A stretch of 64,000 nt of DNA from Psychrobacillus sp042885655 (GTDB taxonomy: Bacteria; Bacillota; Bacilli; Bacillales_A; Planococcaceae). Under the pieces are notes generated by a model, which did no database searches, was not told the DNA's origin, and saw only the letters and a list, made by a program, of their open reading frames with translations. The translations under genes and the position numbers were made by a program. Below are positions 36,247 to 44,839 of this stretch, piece by piece. The stretch's first letter is position 1; the number at the start of each line of letters is the position of its first letter. The stretch is taken from contig NZ_JBHVRO010000002.1 of NCBI RefSeq assembly GCF_042885655.1, positions 310,001 through 374,000 of the forward strand, given 5' to 3'.

Positions 36247-36539
36247 TTGAATTTATTTAATTGTGATAGAAGTCCTTCTTCTTCCATAATGTCATATTCG
36301 TATTTTCCGAACAAATCAAAATGAGGATATCCTTCTTTTAAATCAATCCATTGTTCTTTTAATCCATATTTTTTACCCCACTCTATTAAAGTAGAGATGT
36401 TGCTGCAACCTACTTTTGTAACTGTCTTGCATCCGGGGAATCGCTTATCAACCCAATAGTGAGTAAGGAATGCTATTTGCTCGTTTCTTACTTGTCTCTT
36501 CCACTCATTAAGTTCATCTCGAGTTATGCCAAAAGCCAT
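36243..36539 (-). CDS. yneQ: Conserved hypothetical protein YneQ
   Basis: A 98-residue soluble protein (MAFGITRDELNEWKRQVRN, RFPGCKTVTKVGCSNISTLI). Size and position right after yneP match B. subtilis yneQ, but no function is known. Its ATG overlaps the yneP stop by one base (TAATG), so translation is probably coupled. Confidence 0.75.
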   Translation of the reverse strand: MAFGITRDELNEWKRQVRNEQIAFLTHYWVDKRFPGCKTVTKVGCSNISTLIEWGKKYGLKEQWIDLKEGYPHFDLFGKYEYDIMEEEGLLSQLNKFK

Positions 36540-36964
36540 TAATCATTTACCTTGGCGATTTCGGCATATTTCGCATCCCAATCAGGATCTATTTTCTTCA
36601 GAGAAATTGGTCGAAAAGTGTCTTTTTTTACGATAACATGCTCTGATGTCGCTGTAGATGCAATAGTGCCATCCTTATGTACAATCTCATATCCATAAGT
36701 AGTTCGTAATTTACCATGGTTTTCAATCCATGTTTTAACGATTACTTTTTCACCGTATTTAACAGAAGATTTATAGCTAATATTCACATTTGTTACTGGT
36801 GATATATAACCGTATTCCTCTAGCCCAGCATATGTGAAACCTAAGTCTTGAATTAGTTGAGTACGTCCTATTTCCAACCAAATAACATAGTTTGCATGAT
36901 ATACAACACCCATTTGATCTGTTTCTGCATATCGTACTTCAATTTCTTTTTCACTTATAAACAT
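36539..36964 (-). CDS. yneP: Acyl-CoA thioesterase, 4-hydroxybenzoyl-CoA type (YneP)
   Basis: A hot-dog-fold thioesterase of 141 residues. The family motif RYAETDQMGVVYHANYVIW contains the catalytic Asp (in ETDQMG), with the usual sheet after it. GAGGTGA sets the start at ATG 36964; the earlier ATG thirty bases upstream has no site. Genome order matches B. subtilis yneP. It lies 57 bases after the AMP-ligase gene of the neighbouring acyl-processing cluster, so it could also serve that pathway; this is inference. Confidence 0.86.
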   Translation of the reverse strand: MFISEKEIEVRYAETDQMGVVYHANYVIWLEIGRTQLIQDLGFTYAGLEEYGYISPVTNVNISYKSSVKYGEKVIVKTWIENHGKLRTTYGYEIVHKDGTIASTATSEHVIVKKDTFRPISLKKIDPDWDAKYAEIAKVND

Positions 36965-37021
36965 TTGAAAGTCACCTCTATACCTATTATACAAAAAGAC
37001 AATTTAAAAAGCTGTAAAGGA

Positions 37022-38500
37022 CTACTCTACAGCTAATTGTAACAATCTTTTTTTATCAATTTTACCAATATCAGTTCGTGGAAGTTCTTCTACAATAAAA
37101 ATCTTTTTTGGAACTTTAAAGCCTCCAAGTGAGTTTCTACAATGGGTATTAATCTCTGATTCATCAAATTCGTTCGGTTCTTTACATGTGATGAAGGCAG
37201 TAACGCATTCTCCCCAATTATCATCTTCTACACCTATCACTGCTACTTCTAGTACATTAGGATGTAATATGAGACACTGCTCCACTTCTTGAGGATATAC
37301 ATTTTCTCCACCAGAAATGATTAGTTCTTTTTTTCGACCTACGATAAAATAATCCCCGTCTGCATCCATTTTTGCTAAATCCCCTGTTTTTAACCATCCA
37401 TTAACGAGCGTATGACTCGTCTCTAGCTCATTGTTCCAATACTTAGTGAATACATGCTTTCCAGAAATATATAACTCCCCAATTTCGTTTATCTTACAAA
37501 TTTCTCCTAATTCATTTAAAATTTTTACTTCATTAAATTGCATACATTTCCCTACAGACCCTATTTTATTCCTTGCTATTTCTGGTTGAATAAAAAAATT
37601 ATTTGGTCCTGCCTCTGTTAGACCATACCCTTCTTTAAAAAGAATTCCTTTCTTTTCAAATTCCTTGTAAATTGTTTTGGGACATGGAGCACCACCAGAT
37701 AAAAAAACTTTGACAGTCGGAAATGTGGCTGTTTTCATATAATCCGTTTGAAGCATCGATTGATACATCGTTGGTACGAATAACGAAATAGTCGTCTTAT
37801 ATGTATTTAAAGCTATTAAGGCTTCTTCTGCATGAAAACGACTACCAGTGACAACGGTTCCACCTACCATTAGAACAGGAATACAAAGGGCGTTCAAACC
37901 TCCTGTGTGGAACATTGGCATATAATTGAGTGTACAATCCGTTTTATTTAAACCCCAGCTAATAATCGTGTTGATAGCATTCCAATTAACCGCATCAAAA
38001 GAGAGCACTACTCCTTTTGGTTTACCAGTAGTTCCACCAGTGTAAATGATAAGCCATGGATCAGTTAGAGAACAATTAGAATAGGGAGGTGATAACTCTG
38101 AATTGTTATCTTTCATACTCGATATTAATAATCGATTGATTTTTGTAAACTTACTACTAATAATTTGATGTTCTGCATCGTGGATAATGAGAACTGGTTG
38201 ACAATCTTCCAAAATATACAACAGTTCTAATTCACTTAATCGGAAATTGAGTGGAACATAAAGAATCCCCTTTAAACCACATGCAAATAAGATAGCAAAT
38301 AGTTCAATTCTATTTTGAGACAAAATAGCAACTCTATCGCCTTTCTGATATTGTTGAAGATTAAAATAATGAACCCATTTAGAAATATGGTTAGTTAACG
38401 TTTGATAACTCCATTTTTCGCCTGTATTAATATCTATTAAAGCAATCTTCTTTGGAGACAGTGCTGCCCGTTTATATATCCAAGTTTGCTCTGTATACAA
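37022..38500 (-). CDS. AMP-forming acyl-CoA synthetase
   Basis: An ANL-superfamily ligase of 492 residues that activates a carboxylic acid through an acyl-adenylate, usually to its CoA ester. The P-loop YTGGTTGKPKG is at residues 153-163. The hinge and A8 motif reads GWLKTGDLAKMDADGDYFIV then GRKKELIISGGENVYPQEVE. The C-terminal catalytic lysine is in DIGKIDKKRL. The start is TTG with AAAGGAGCGG upstream. It is the last gene of the liv/FabH-like/hydrolase/SDR cluster. Resembles medium- or long-chain fatty-acid and benzoate ligases; the acid is unknown. It is shorter than OleC, which makes beta-lactones. Confidence 0.88.
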   Translation of the reverse strand: MYTEQTWIYKRAALSPKKIALIDINTGEKWSYQTLTNHISKWVHYFNLQQYQKGDRVAILSQNRIELFAILFACGLKGILYVPLNFRLSELELLYILEDCQPVLIIHDAEHQIISSKFTKINRLLISSMKDNNSELSPPYSNCSLTDPWLIIYTGGTTGKPKGVVLSFDAVNWNAINTIISWGLNKTDCTLNYMPMFHTGGLNALCIPVLMVGGTVVTGSRFHAEEALIALNTYKTTISLFVPTMYQSMLQTDYMKTATFPTVKVFLSGGAPCPKTIYKEFEKKGILFKEGYGLTEAGPNNFFIQPEIARNKIGSVGKCMQFNEVKILNELGEICKINEIGELYISGKHVFTKYWNNELETSHTLVNGWLKTGDLAKMDADGDYFIVGRKKELIISGGENVYPQEVEQCLILHPNVLEVAVIGVEDDNWGECVTAFITCKEPNEFDESEINTHCRNSLGGFKVPKKIFIVEELPRTDIGKIDKKRLLQLAVE

Positions 38501-38518
38501 ATTGCACCGCTCCTTTCA

Positions 38519-39259
38519 TTACATCATAATACCGCCATCCACTTGTAACACATGCCCATGCACATAACTCGATTCGTCAGAAGCTAGAAACAAATAAGCA
38601 TTCGCAATATCTTTTGGATCCGCAAGTCGTTGGAGGGCAACAACGGATTTCATTTGATCTATTATTTTATCTGGCATCTTCTCAACCATTGCTGTACGCG
38701 TAAATCCTGGAGCAACGGCATTGACATTAATTCCTTTTCGCCCTAGCTCTTTAGCCCAAGTTTTTGTCATCCCAATTACAGCTGCTTTAGATGCAGCATA
38801 ATTTGTTTGACCGACGTTACCATATACACCAGTTACAGAGGATGTATTAATGATTTTTCCAAAACCCTGTGCGATTAAATAAGGCACTACTGCTTGTGTG
38901 CAATGAAAGACACCTTTTAAGTTAACATCTAACACACGTGAAAAATCTTCTTCTGTCATTTTAGTTAGCATTGCATCTCTCGTTATTCCAGCATTATTTA
39001 CTAAAATATCAATTTTTCCGTAATGATCAATTGTTTTTTGAATAAGAGAGTCCACACTCTCACGGTCCGCTACATCTACTTGAATAAATTTTACTTTGGC
39101 ACCTTGTTCTACTAATGCTTCCGCCTGATCGGATCCAGAAATTTCATCGTAATCTGCCAATACAACTTTCGCACCTTCTTCTGCGAAACGTTGTGCCGCA
39201 GCTAATCCTATTCCATTAGCAGCACCTGTTATAATCGCTACTTTTTCGTTTAATCTCAT
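38519..39259 (-). CDS. Short-chain dehydrogenase, FabG-type 3-oxoacyl reductase
   Basis: A classical SDR of 246 residues. The cofactor site TGAANGIG (residues 11-18) comes after strand 1, NNAG follows, and the catalytic set Ser/Tyr/Lys is visible (NTSSVTGVYGNVGQTNYAASK). The end YVHGHVLQVDGGIMM is typical of FabG. Its ATG overlaps the hydrolase stop by four bases. Likely reduces or oxidises a 3-oxo/3-hydroxyacyl thioester. It is a cluster-specific copy, because the housekeeping fabG sits in the fatty-acid operon of Bacillales. Confidence 0.88.
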   Translation of the reverse strand: MRLNEKVAIITGAANGIGLAAAQRFAEEGAKVVLADYDEISGSDQAEALVEQGAKVKFIQVDVADRESVDSLIQKTIDHYGKIDILVNNAGITRDAMLTKMTEEDFSRVLDVNLKGVFHCTQAVVPYLIAQGFGKIINTSSVTGVYGNVGQTNYAASKAAVIGMTKTWAKELGRKGINVNAVAPGFTRTAMVEKMPDKIIDQMKSVVALQRLADPKDIANAYLFLASDESSYVHGHVLQVDGGIMM

Positions 39260-40155
39260 ATTTCATTCTCCTTTGTAAAGAAAGTTTCGATACGATCTGA
39301 TAACTGCTCCAAATCATCGATTAAAGGTGAATGACCGCAATTGGTTAATGGAATATACGTAGCATTTTCTCCTAAATCCACAACTATCTCTTGTGTCATT
39401 TCTTCCGTTACCACATAATCTCGATCTCCTCTTAAAATGAGTGTTGGAATGGTGATTTCTTTTGCTTGATTGGATCCATTATTTACGCCATTATGTTCTC
39501 CACTGATATTAAACGTGTTTAATGAATGATACACGTCAGCCAAATTTCGTTGTGTTAACATATCATCCACGTATGCATCATAATGAGCTTCGCAAGGCTG
39601 ATTATGCGTATAAATTGCTGCATTCCAAACTGCTTTTAATCCTTCTCTATTCCGTGTGTCATATAATCCTTGCATTGGGAGGGTTTTAGATGGATCTGAT
39701 TCTACTTCTTCTAGTGTCTGTAATCTATGTTCTAGGTTTTGAGTTCCATCTGAATTCGTTCCAAAGAATGGGTAGCCACGTGTCGAAGCAGATGCTAAAA
39801 GAACAAGTTTCTCGCAGTATCCTGGATAATCTGCAACAAATTTCATACATATTGCCCCACCGGTTGACCATCCAATTAAATGAAATTGTTTTAACGATAA
39901 TAGATCAACAAATTCTTTCAGGTCATCTGAAAAGTCTTTTATTCCTTGTACACGAGTAAAATAAGTGGACTCCCCAAACCCTCTAAGATCAATAGCGTAT
40001 ATAGTGAACTTCTTATCTAACTTTTCTATTATCAAATCCCAGTGCTTTGATGAAGTCATATTTCCATGCACTAACACAATCACAGCATTTCCACCTAGTC
40101 GTTCCCTATAAGCAATTGTCTCTCCATTTGCTAACAAAACTTTTTGTAATTCCAT
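39256..40155 (-). CDS. Alpha/beta hydrolase
   Basis: A 299-residue serine hydrolase. The oxyanion-hole motif VHGNMTSSKHWD (about 29-40), the nucleophile elbow GWSTGG with Ser97, an Asp in RGDRDYV and a His in NCGHSP complete the triad. No signal peptide is present, so it is cytoplasmic. AAAGGAG lies seven bases before ATG 40155. The GWSxG box and size resemble the intracellular polyhydroxybutyrate depolymerase described in B. thuringiensis as well as enol-lactonases; this is a memory-based comparison only. It sits between the FabH-like and SDR genes. Confidence 0.82.
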   Translation of the reverse strand: MELQKVLLANGETIAYRERLGGNAVIVLVHGNMTSSKHWDLIIEKLDKKFTIYAIDLRGFGESTYFTRVQGIKDFSDDLKEFVDLLSLKQFHLIGWSTGGAICMKFVADYPGYCEKLVLLASASTRGYPFFGTNSDGTQNLEHRLQTLEEVESDPSKTLPMQGLYDTRNREGLKAVWNAAIYTHNQPCEAHYDAYVDDMLTQRNLADVYHSLNTFNISGEHNGVNNGSNQAKEITIPTLILRGDRDYVVTEEMTQEIVVDLGENATYIPLTNCGHSPLIDDLEQLSDRIETFFTKENEI

Positions 40156-40157
40156 TT

Positions 40158-41171
40158 TTAAAACTCCTTTCCCCATTTAACTACTACTGCTCCCCAGGCA
40201 TATCCGATTCCTGCACTTACTAATACTGCTAAATCTCCATCTTTTAATTTTCCCGACTCCTGTGCAAGCTCAAGCGAAATTATTTGATCCATTTGTCCAA
40301 TATGACCGTAGTTATCTAGATAAATTGATTGTTCATTTGTTAAACCTAATTCATCTAGTACAAATTCATGGGCAGATTTTTTCATGTGAAGAATAGCTAA
40401 ATAGTCGATATCGTTATCAGAAAATCCGCTTTTCACTAAAGAATTTCGTATCACTTTTAAAAAGTTTTGCATGGATTTCTGTTCTAGCCTTGCCTTCATT
40501 CCAGCTGGATCCAACACGTCCAAACGATAAAGTCCTTTTTGCAAATGTTCTTCAGTTAAGGGCACCTTAGTCCCACCAACAGGTACGACAACATCTTCAG
40601 AAAAAGAGCCATCTGTAATGATGTCAGACTCTAAAATAATATTTTCTGGATGATCTTTTTTTAGGATCATCGCTGCTCCTCCAGCACCTAAGTTAAACAT
40701 AAAACGAGTTCGTTCATTTGTATAATCAATAAAATCACTATTTCGGTATCCACCTGCAAGAAGAACGGTATTAATAGTACTATCCGATTCCATCAAGCTC
40801 TTCGCTACCTTGATTGCCATAATAGTAGTCCCACAACGTAGTGCCACATCGAACCCCCATGCATGATAGGCTCCTAATTCTTCTTGCATTTTTATTGCAG
40901 CAGTCCATAAAGGATATTCTTTATGCTCCTCCCCAATATAAATGACTAGGTCAATTGTTTTCGGATCCACTGCTCCTTTTTGAATTGCTTTTTCCGCTGC
41001 TCGGATCCCCATTGCCACGGTATGATCATCTGGACCTGGGAGAGGCTTTTGGGTAATCCCCATTTTTGTTTTCACTACTTCTACAGGTATGTCAGAAAGG
41101 CTTGCAAGTTCTTCCGCAGTCATTTTGTGATCTGGTATGTATACACCAGTACTAACTATTCCTATAGTCAT
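40158..41171 (-). CDS. 3-oxoacyl-ACP synthase III-like ketosynthase
   Basis: A thiolase-fold enzyme of 337 residues. The active-site cysteine is Cys113 in LRCGTTIMA; a histidine occurs in LHMKKSAHE and the asparagine/glycine loop in NYGHIGQMD, so the Cys-His-Asn triad seems complete. The divergent sequence and cluster position suggest condensation or cleavage of acyl thioesters other than the fatty-acid starter step. ATGA overlap with livM couples it to the importer genes. It could be OleA-, HMG-CoA-synthase- or KASIII-like; not decidable by eye. Confidence 0.85.
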   Translation of the reverse strand: MTIGIVSTGVYIPDHKMTAEELASLSDIPVEVVKTKMGITQKPLPGPDDHTVAMGIRAAEKAIQKGAVDPKTIDLVIYIGEEHKEYPLWTAAIKMQEELGAYHAWGFDVALRCGTTIMAIKVAKSLMESDSTINTVLLAGGYRNSDFIDYTNERTRFMFNLGAGGAAMILKKDHPENIILESDIITDGSFSEDVVVPVGGTKVPLTEEHLQKGLYRLDVLDPAGMKARLEQKSMQNFLKVIRNSLVKSGFSDNDIDYLAILHMKKSAHEFVLDELGLTNEQSIYLDNYGHIGQMDQIISLELAQESGKLKDGDLAVLVSAGIGYAWGAVVVKWGKEF

Positions 41172-42178
41172 TTTGCTTCCGCCTTTCTTCTGGAATGACG
41201 TATCACTACATTTACTGCTTTATTTTTTCGTTTCCAAAAAGCATATTGAATCGTTCCAACAATCCCTCTAGGAAAGAAGATAACAGCTAAAATATATATA
41301 ATTCCGAAGAAAATAATCCATCTTTCGAAAATAGGATATTCTTTTGCAAGTCCGGACAAATAATGTTGGGCTAGCTCTATGACACCTGCGCCTATAATAG
41401 GTCCAATTAATGTACCTACTCCACCAATAATTGTCATAAGTAATGCATCTAATGTAATATCCATTGTAAGTACACTAGTGTTTACAAATCTTAATGAAAC
41501 CGCATAAAGAGATCCAGCTAAACTTGCTACAGCTCCTGCAATGACAGAAGCAATTACTTTATAATAAAGTGTTTGAAAACCTAATGATTTCGTCCTTTGC
41601 TCATTTTCACGGACGGCTATTAGAATTCTTCCGAGTGGTGATTCCACGAATCTTCGCAAGAAAAAGTACACAACTACTAAACAAACGAGAACGAGCAAGT
41701 AAAACATCATTCGATCCTTGAAGAACTCTGGTGCTCTAAACGTGAAACCATCATTTCCATGTGTAAGCGTTCTCCATTTTTCTGCTAGAACTAAAAACAA
41801 ACCTGAAACAGCCAATGTTAACATTGCAAAGAAATGACTTTTTAATCTTAGTGTGAGTAACCCTACTAAAAAACTGATGACTCCTGCGATAATCATGCCA
41901 ACGATAATCGAAATGAAAAACATACTTAAAGTAGCTTCAAAATGATTGAGCATAATTGCTGTTGTATAAGCACCCATCCCGAAAAACATAGCATGGCCGA
42001 AGGAAACAATCCCTGTATAACCTAGTAAAATATCGTAACTCATTGCAAGTATTGAAAAAATAAATATTTGAGTAAGTAAAATCGTCCATGTACGTGAGTC
42101 GGAGATAAAAGGAAAAAATGCGAGTGCAGCTATGATGACTAATAGTATGACATTATTCAACTGAAATTTTGATATCAT
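41168..42178 (-). CDS. livM: Branched-chain-amino-acid-type ABC transporter permease LivM
   Basis: One of two permease subunits of a Liv/HAAT-type importer, 336 residues with about ten spans. GYTGIVSFGHAMFFGMGAYT and the EAA-like ENEQRTKSLGFQ region are diagnostic. GGATGATGTGAG precedes the ATG, six bases after livH. The family moves leucine and related amino acids but also amides, urea and aromatic or short-chain acids, so the enzyme neighbours may say more about the substrate than the name. Confidence 0.93.
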   Translation of the reverse strand: MISKFQLNNVILLVIIAALAFFPFISDSRTWTILLTQIFIFSILAMSYDILLGYTGIVSFGHAMFFGMGAYTTAIMLNHFEATLSMFFISIIVGMIIAGVISFLVGLLTLRLKSHFFAMLTLAVSGLFLVLAEKWRTLTHGNDGFTFRAPEFFKDRMMFYLLVLVCLVVVYFFLRRFVESPLGRILIAVRENEQRTKSLGFQTLYYKVIASVIAGAVASLAGSLYAVSLRFVNTSVLTMDITLDALLMTIIGGVGTLIGPIIGAGVIELAQHYLSGLAKEYPIFERWIIFFGIIYILAVIFFPRGIVGTIQYAFWKRKNKAVNVVIRHSRRKAEAK

Positions 42179-42184
42179 CTCACA

Positions 42185-43045
42185 TCATCCTTTCGCTGTA
42201 AACAAACCTTGCGGACGGAATATTAATACAATTGCCATTAGCATCATATTAACCGCAAGTGATAAGGCTGGAACGTAGTAAGCCATGAAACTACCTGCAA
42301 GCCCAACAAGGATTGCTGCAAGGAGTGATCCTGGAAAACTACCCATTCCACCAATGACAACAACGATAAAAGCTAAGATGGCGAATTCCATCCCCATTTC
42401 AGCATAAATTACTCCAGAATATGGAGCCATTAGAACTCCACTGAGTGCTGCAAGCGCTGCTCCAGCCATAAATACATATAAAAATACTCGTTTTATATTA
42501 ATCCCAAGCGCTTGCACCATTTCTTTATTCATCACACCTGCACGAACGATTAATCCTATCTTCGTACGTTTTAACAAAAATTGAAAACCCCCAAATACGA
42601 TAAATCCAATTAGGATGATGAACAAACGATATTTAATAATAATGACATCACCAATTTCCCAACTTCCAGCGAGTAAGGGAGGTGTTTTAGCTGCAATTTG
42701 ATTTGGACCGAAAACTACTTTTAACATCTCTGATAATACGATCATAAACCCTAGTGTGATCAAGATTTGTTGAACATGATTCCCGTAAACTGGCTTAATA
42801 ATGATTTTCTCTGTAATAAACCCAAGTATAATACCAGTTAATATCGCACCTATTATTGCAAACGTAAAACTATTCGTTAATCCATAAAACCATACCCCTG
42901 AAAAAGCTCCCCATGCAAACAACCCACCATGAGCAAAGTTCAACACATCCATTAACCCAAATATTAAGGTTAATCCGGCAGCAAGAAGAAAGATAAGCAT
43001 TCCTGTAGCTAAACCATTTATAAATAGATTGATAAGTAACTCCAT
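42185..43045 (-). CDS. livH: Branched-chain-amino-acid-type ABC transporter permease LivH
   Basis: The second permease subunit, 286 residues with about eight spans. NGLATGMLIFLLAAGLTLIF and DVLNFAHGGLFAWGAF are the usual LivH signatures, and VRAGVMNKEMVQALGIN is the coupling-helix region that contacts the ATPases. AAGGGGGTTAAAAG precedes the ATG. It lies between livF and livM in a tightly packed operon. Confidence 0.93.
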   Translation of the reverse strand: MELLINLFINGLATGMLIFLLAAGLTLIFGLMDVLNFAHGGLFAWGAFSGVWFYGLTNSFTFAIIGAILTGIILGFITEKIIIKPVYGNHVQQILITLGFMIVLSEMLKVVFGPNQIAAKTPPLLAGSWEIGDVIIIKYRLFIILIGFIVFGGFQFLLKRTKIGLIVRAGVMNKEMVQALGINIKRVFLYVFMAGAALAALSGVLMAPYSGVIYAEMGMEFAILAFIVVVIGGMGSFPGSLLAAILVGLAGSFMAYYVPALSLAVNMMLMAIVLIFRPQGLFTAKG

Positions 43046-43057
43046 CTTTTAACCCCC

Positions 43058-43765
43058 TTACCCGATTCCTAAATACTTTCGTTTCAATTCCTCATTTTCT
43101 ATTAAGCTACTCATTTGTCCTGATTGAACAGTTTCCCCATCATCAATAAGTGTATATGTATCTCCAATACGACTTGCCATCATAAAATTTTGCTCAACTA
43201 AAATAATGGAAGTCTGCTTTTTCATTTCTATAATCGCTTCCATTACTTTATCGATAACAACAGGTGCTAGGCCTTTCGAGGGTTCATCGATTAAAAGCAA
43301 CTTGCTGTCATTGACAAACGCTCTAGCCATTGATAACATTTGCTTTTGCCCGCCTGACAAATGCCCCCCTTCTTTTTTCCAATAGGTTTTTAAGTCTGGA
43401 AATAAATCGAGTACAAATTCTTGCCTCACATGAGCAGCATCGTCTTCTTTTCTCATAGCGACTTTAATATTCTCTTCTACGGTCAATGCTCCAAAAATCC
43501 CTTGATCCTCAGGAACATACCCTATTCCATTTGATGCTATGTGGTGTGTCGCATTTTTTGTAATGTTTTGGTTTTGGAAAATGATTGAACCAGAAGCTGC
43601 AGGTGTCAACCCTAAAATGGTTTTTAAAGTAGTTGTTTTACCAGCACCATTTCTGCCTAATAGAACACTCACTTCTCCTTCCTGTGCTTCAAAAGAAACC
43701 CCTTGTAATATGTGATATTGACCGATAAATGTATGGACATTTTCTAATTTAAGTAAGATGCTCAT
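43058..43765 (-). CDS. livF: ABC transporter ATP-binding protein LivF
   Basis: One of two ATPase subunits, 235 residues: Walker A LLGRNGAGKTT, signature LSGGQKQML, Walker B LLLIDEPSKGLAP and the switch histidine-region loop (ILVEQNF). The gene overlaps the end of livG by 17 bases, with AGGAGGGTTGTACG as ribosome binding site inside livG. Confidence 0.94.
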   Translation of the reverse strand: MSILLKLENVHTFIGQYHILQGVSFEAQEGEVSVLLGRNGAGKTTTLKTILGLTPAASGSIIFQNQNITKNATHHIASNGIGYVPEDQGIFGALTVEENIKVAMRKEDDAAHVRQEFVLDLFPDLKTYWKKEGGHLSGGQKQMLSMARAFVNDSKLLLIDEPSKGLAPVVIDKVMEAIIEMKKQTSIILVEQNFMMASRIGDTYTLIDDGETVQSGQMSSLIENEELKRKYLGIG

Positions 43766-44519
43766 CGTACAACCCTCCTAAATAAGCTTGCTGAACAGTT
43801 TCATTATCCATTATTTCGGTTGGTGTACCATCCGCTAGTAATCTCCCATTAAACAAAACCATGATAGAGTCTGATAAATCCATAATCATATCCATTTTGT
43901 GCTCGATCAATAAAATTGTTTTCTCATTCGTTTGTTTTATTTGCTTTATCACTTCAAGAATAGCCGGAACTTCCTCTAAAGACATTCCAGCTGTTGGTTC
44001 ATCTAACAACAATACTTCCGTATCTAGCGCAAGCAACATCGCAATTTCTAATTTTCTTTTTTCACCGTGAGATAATTGGTTTGCAAAGGAGTTTGCTTTA
44101 CTGGAAAGTAACACAATTTCTAATAATTTTTCTGCTTGGATATGTAAACTTTTATAGGATGAAAAATGGCGAAACATTTGATACCGAATCTTTTCTTTCG
44201 ATTGTACTGCTAGCCGAACATTTTCAATGACAGTAAGATTAGGAAATACATTGGTTATTTGAAAAGAACGACCAAGTCCTTTTCTAGTCCTTTTTACCGA
44301 GGAATATTTGGCCATGGATTCACCTTTAAAAAATACATCTCCTGCAGTTGGTTTTAACTCTCCACTTATCAAATTGAAAAAAGTTGTTTTTCCGGCACCA
44401 TTAGGGCCAATTATCGATTTAAATTGTTTCTTCGGCATGAAAAAGTCCACATGATCTACAGCAGTTTGTCCTCCAAATGTTATCGTTAAGTTTTCTGTTC
44501 TTAGTATAGGTTCCATCAT
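43749..44519 (-). CDS. livG: ABC transporter ATP-binding protein LivG
   Basis: The other ATPase, 256 residues from ATG 44519: Walker A IIGPNGAGKTTFF, signature LSHGEKRKLE, Walker B EVLLLDEPTAGMS and the LivG-type C-terminal extension. AAAGGAGC lies seven bases before the chosen ATG; the in-frame ATG 54 bases upstream has no site. It is separated from livJ by 320 bases that hold hairpins and a dispersed repeat, so the importer core may be expressed at a different level from the binding protein. Confidence 0.93.
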   Translation of the reverse strand: MMEPILRTENLTITFGGQTAVDHVDFFMPKKQFKSIIGPNGAGKTTFFNLISGELKPTAGDVFFKGESMAKYSSVKRTRKGLGRSFQITNVFPNLTVIENVRLAVQSKEKIRYQMFRHFSSYKSLHIQAEKLLEIVLLSSKANSFANQLSHGEKRKLEIAMLLALDTEVLLLDEPTAGMSLEEVPAILEVIKQIKQTNEKTILLIEHKMDMIMDLSDSIMVLFNGRLLADGTPTEIMDNETVQQAYLGGLYDEHLT

Positions 44520-44540
44520 TAAAATGCTCCTTTCCAACAT

Positions 44541-44607
44541 CACTCTCCATATGTTAGAGAGATACTCTATCATATGGAGAGTGAACGACCTAGTCGATTA
44601 GGTCGTC
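44541..44607. promoter_or_regulatory. Two hairpins or palindromes in front of livG
   Basis: CACTCTCCATATG and CATATGGAGAGTG are perfect inverted copies 17 bases apart (44541-44583), and ACGACCTA-GTCGAT-TAGGTCGT forms a second hairpin next to them. They could be an operator, an RNA processing block or a folded leader for livG. Confidence 0.5.
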
Positions 44608-44659
44608 ACTTCTTCCAAATATATGAAAGTACATGCATTTCTACTAAGTAATTGTCCAG

Positions 44660-44838
44660 ACTCCAGCGCCTTGCCCCTCGGGGTCAAATGTGAAAAAGCT
44701 GTGGTGGCTGGGGAGCTGCCTCCTAGTCCCGCACGAAGCGGGTCATGTCTGCATTGCCACAGGAAGTGGCGAACTTTGCAGACCTACACTGTTCCCATTT
44801 GCCTGTCGGGGCAGAAATAGGCGCTTGCGCTTTTCTTA
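44660..44838. repeat. Dispersed hairpin-forming repeat between livJ and livG
   Basis: AGCGCCTTGCCCCTCGGGG (from 44665) is matched in inverted form by GTCGGGGCAGAAATAGGCGCT (to 44825), enclosing a GC-rich centre with further small stems. The ends (AGCGCCT, GGCGCTTGCGCTTTTCTT) are those of a repeat very common in Bacillus-group genomes. A truncated end of the same kind (GGGCGCTTGTGCTTTTCTT) occurs at 52562. Confidence 0.6.
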
Positions 44839-44839
44839 C

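Noticed and set aside
37022..41171. Calling the four enzymes a canonical OleABCD olefin pathway
   Set aside because: The SDR is a 246-residue FabG type rather than the longer OleD type, the hydrolase has a Ser nucleophile rather than Asp, and the ligase is short; only the gene-type combination agrees.
44623..44820. Plus-strand open frame of 65 codons between livJ and livG
   Set aside because: It lies entirely inside the dispersed GC-rich repeat and has no start signal.
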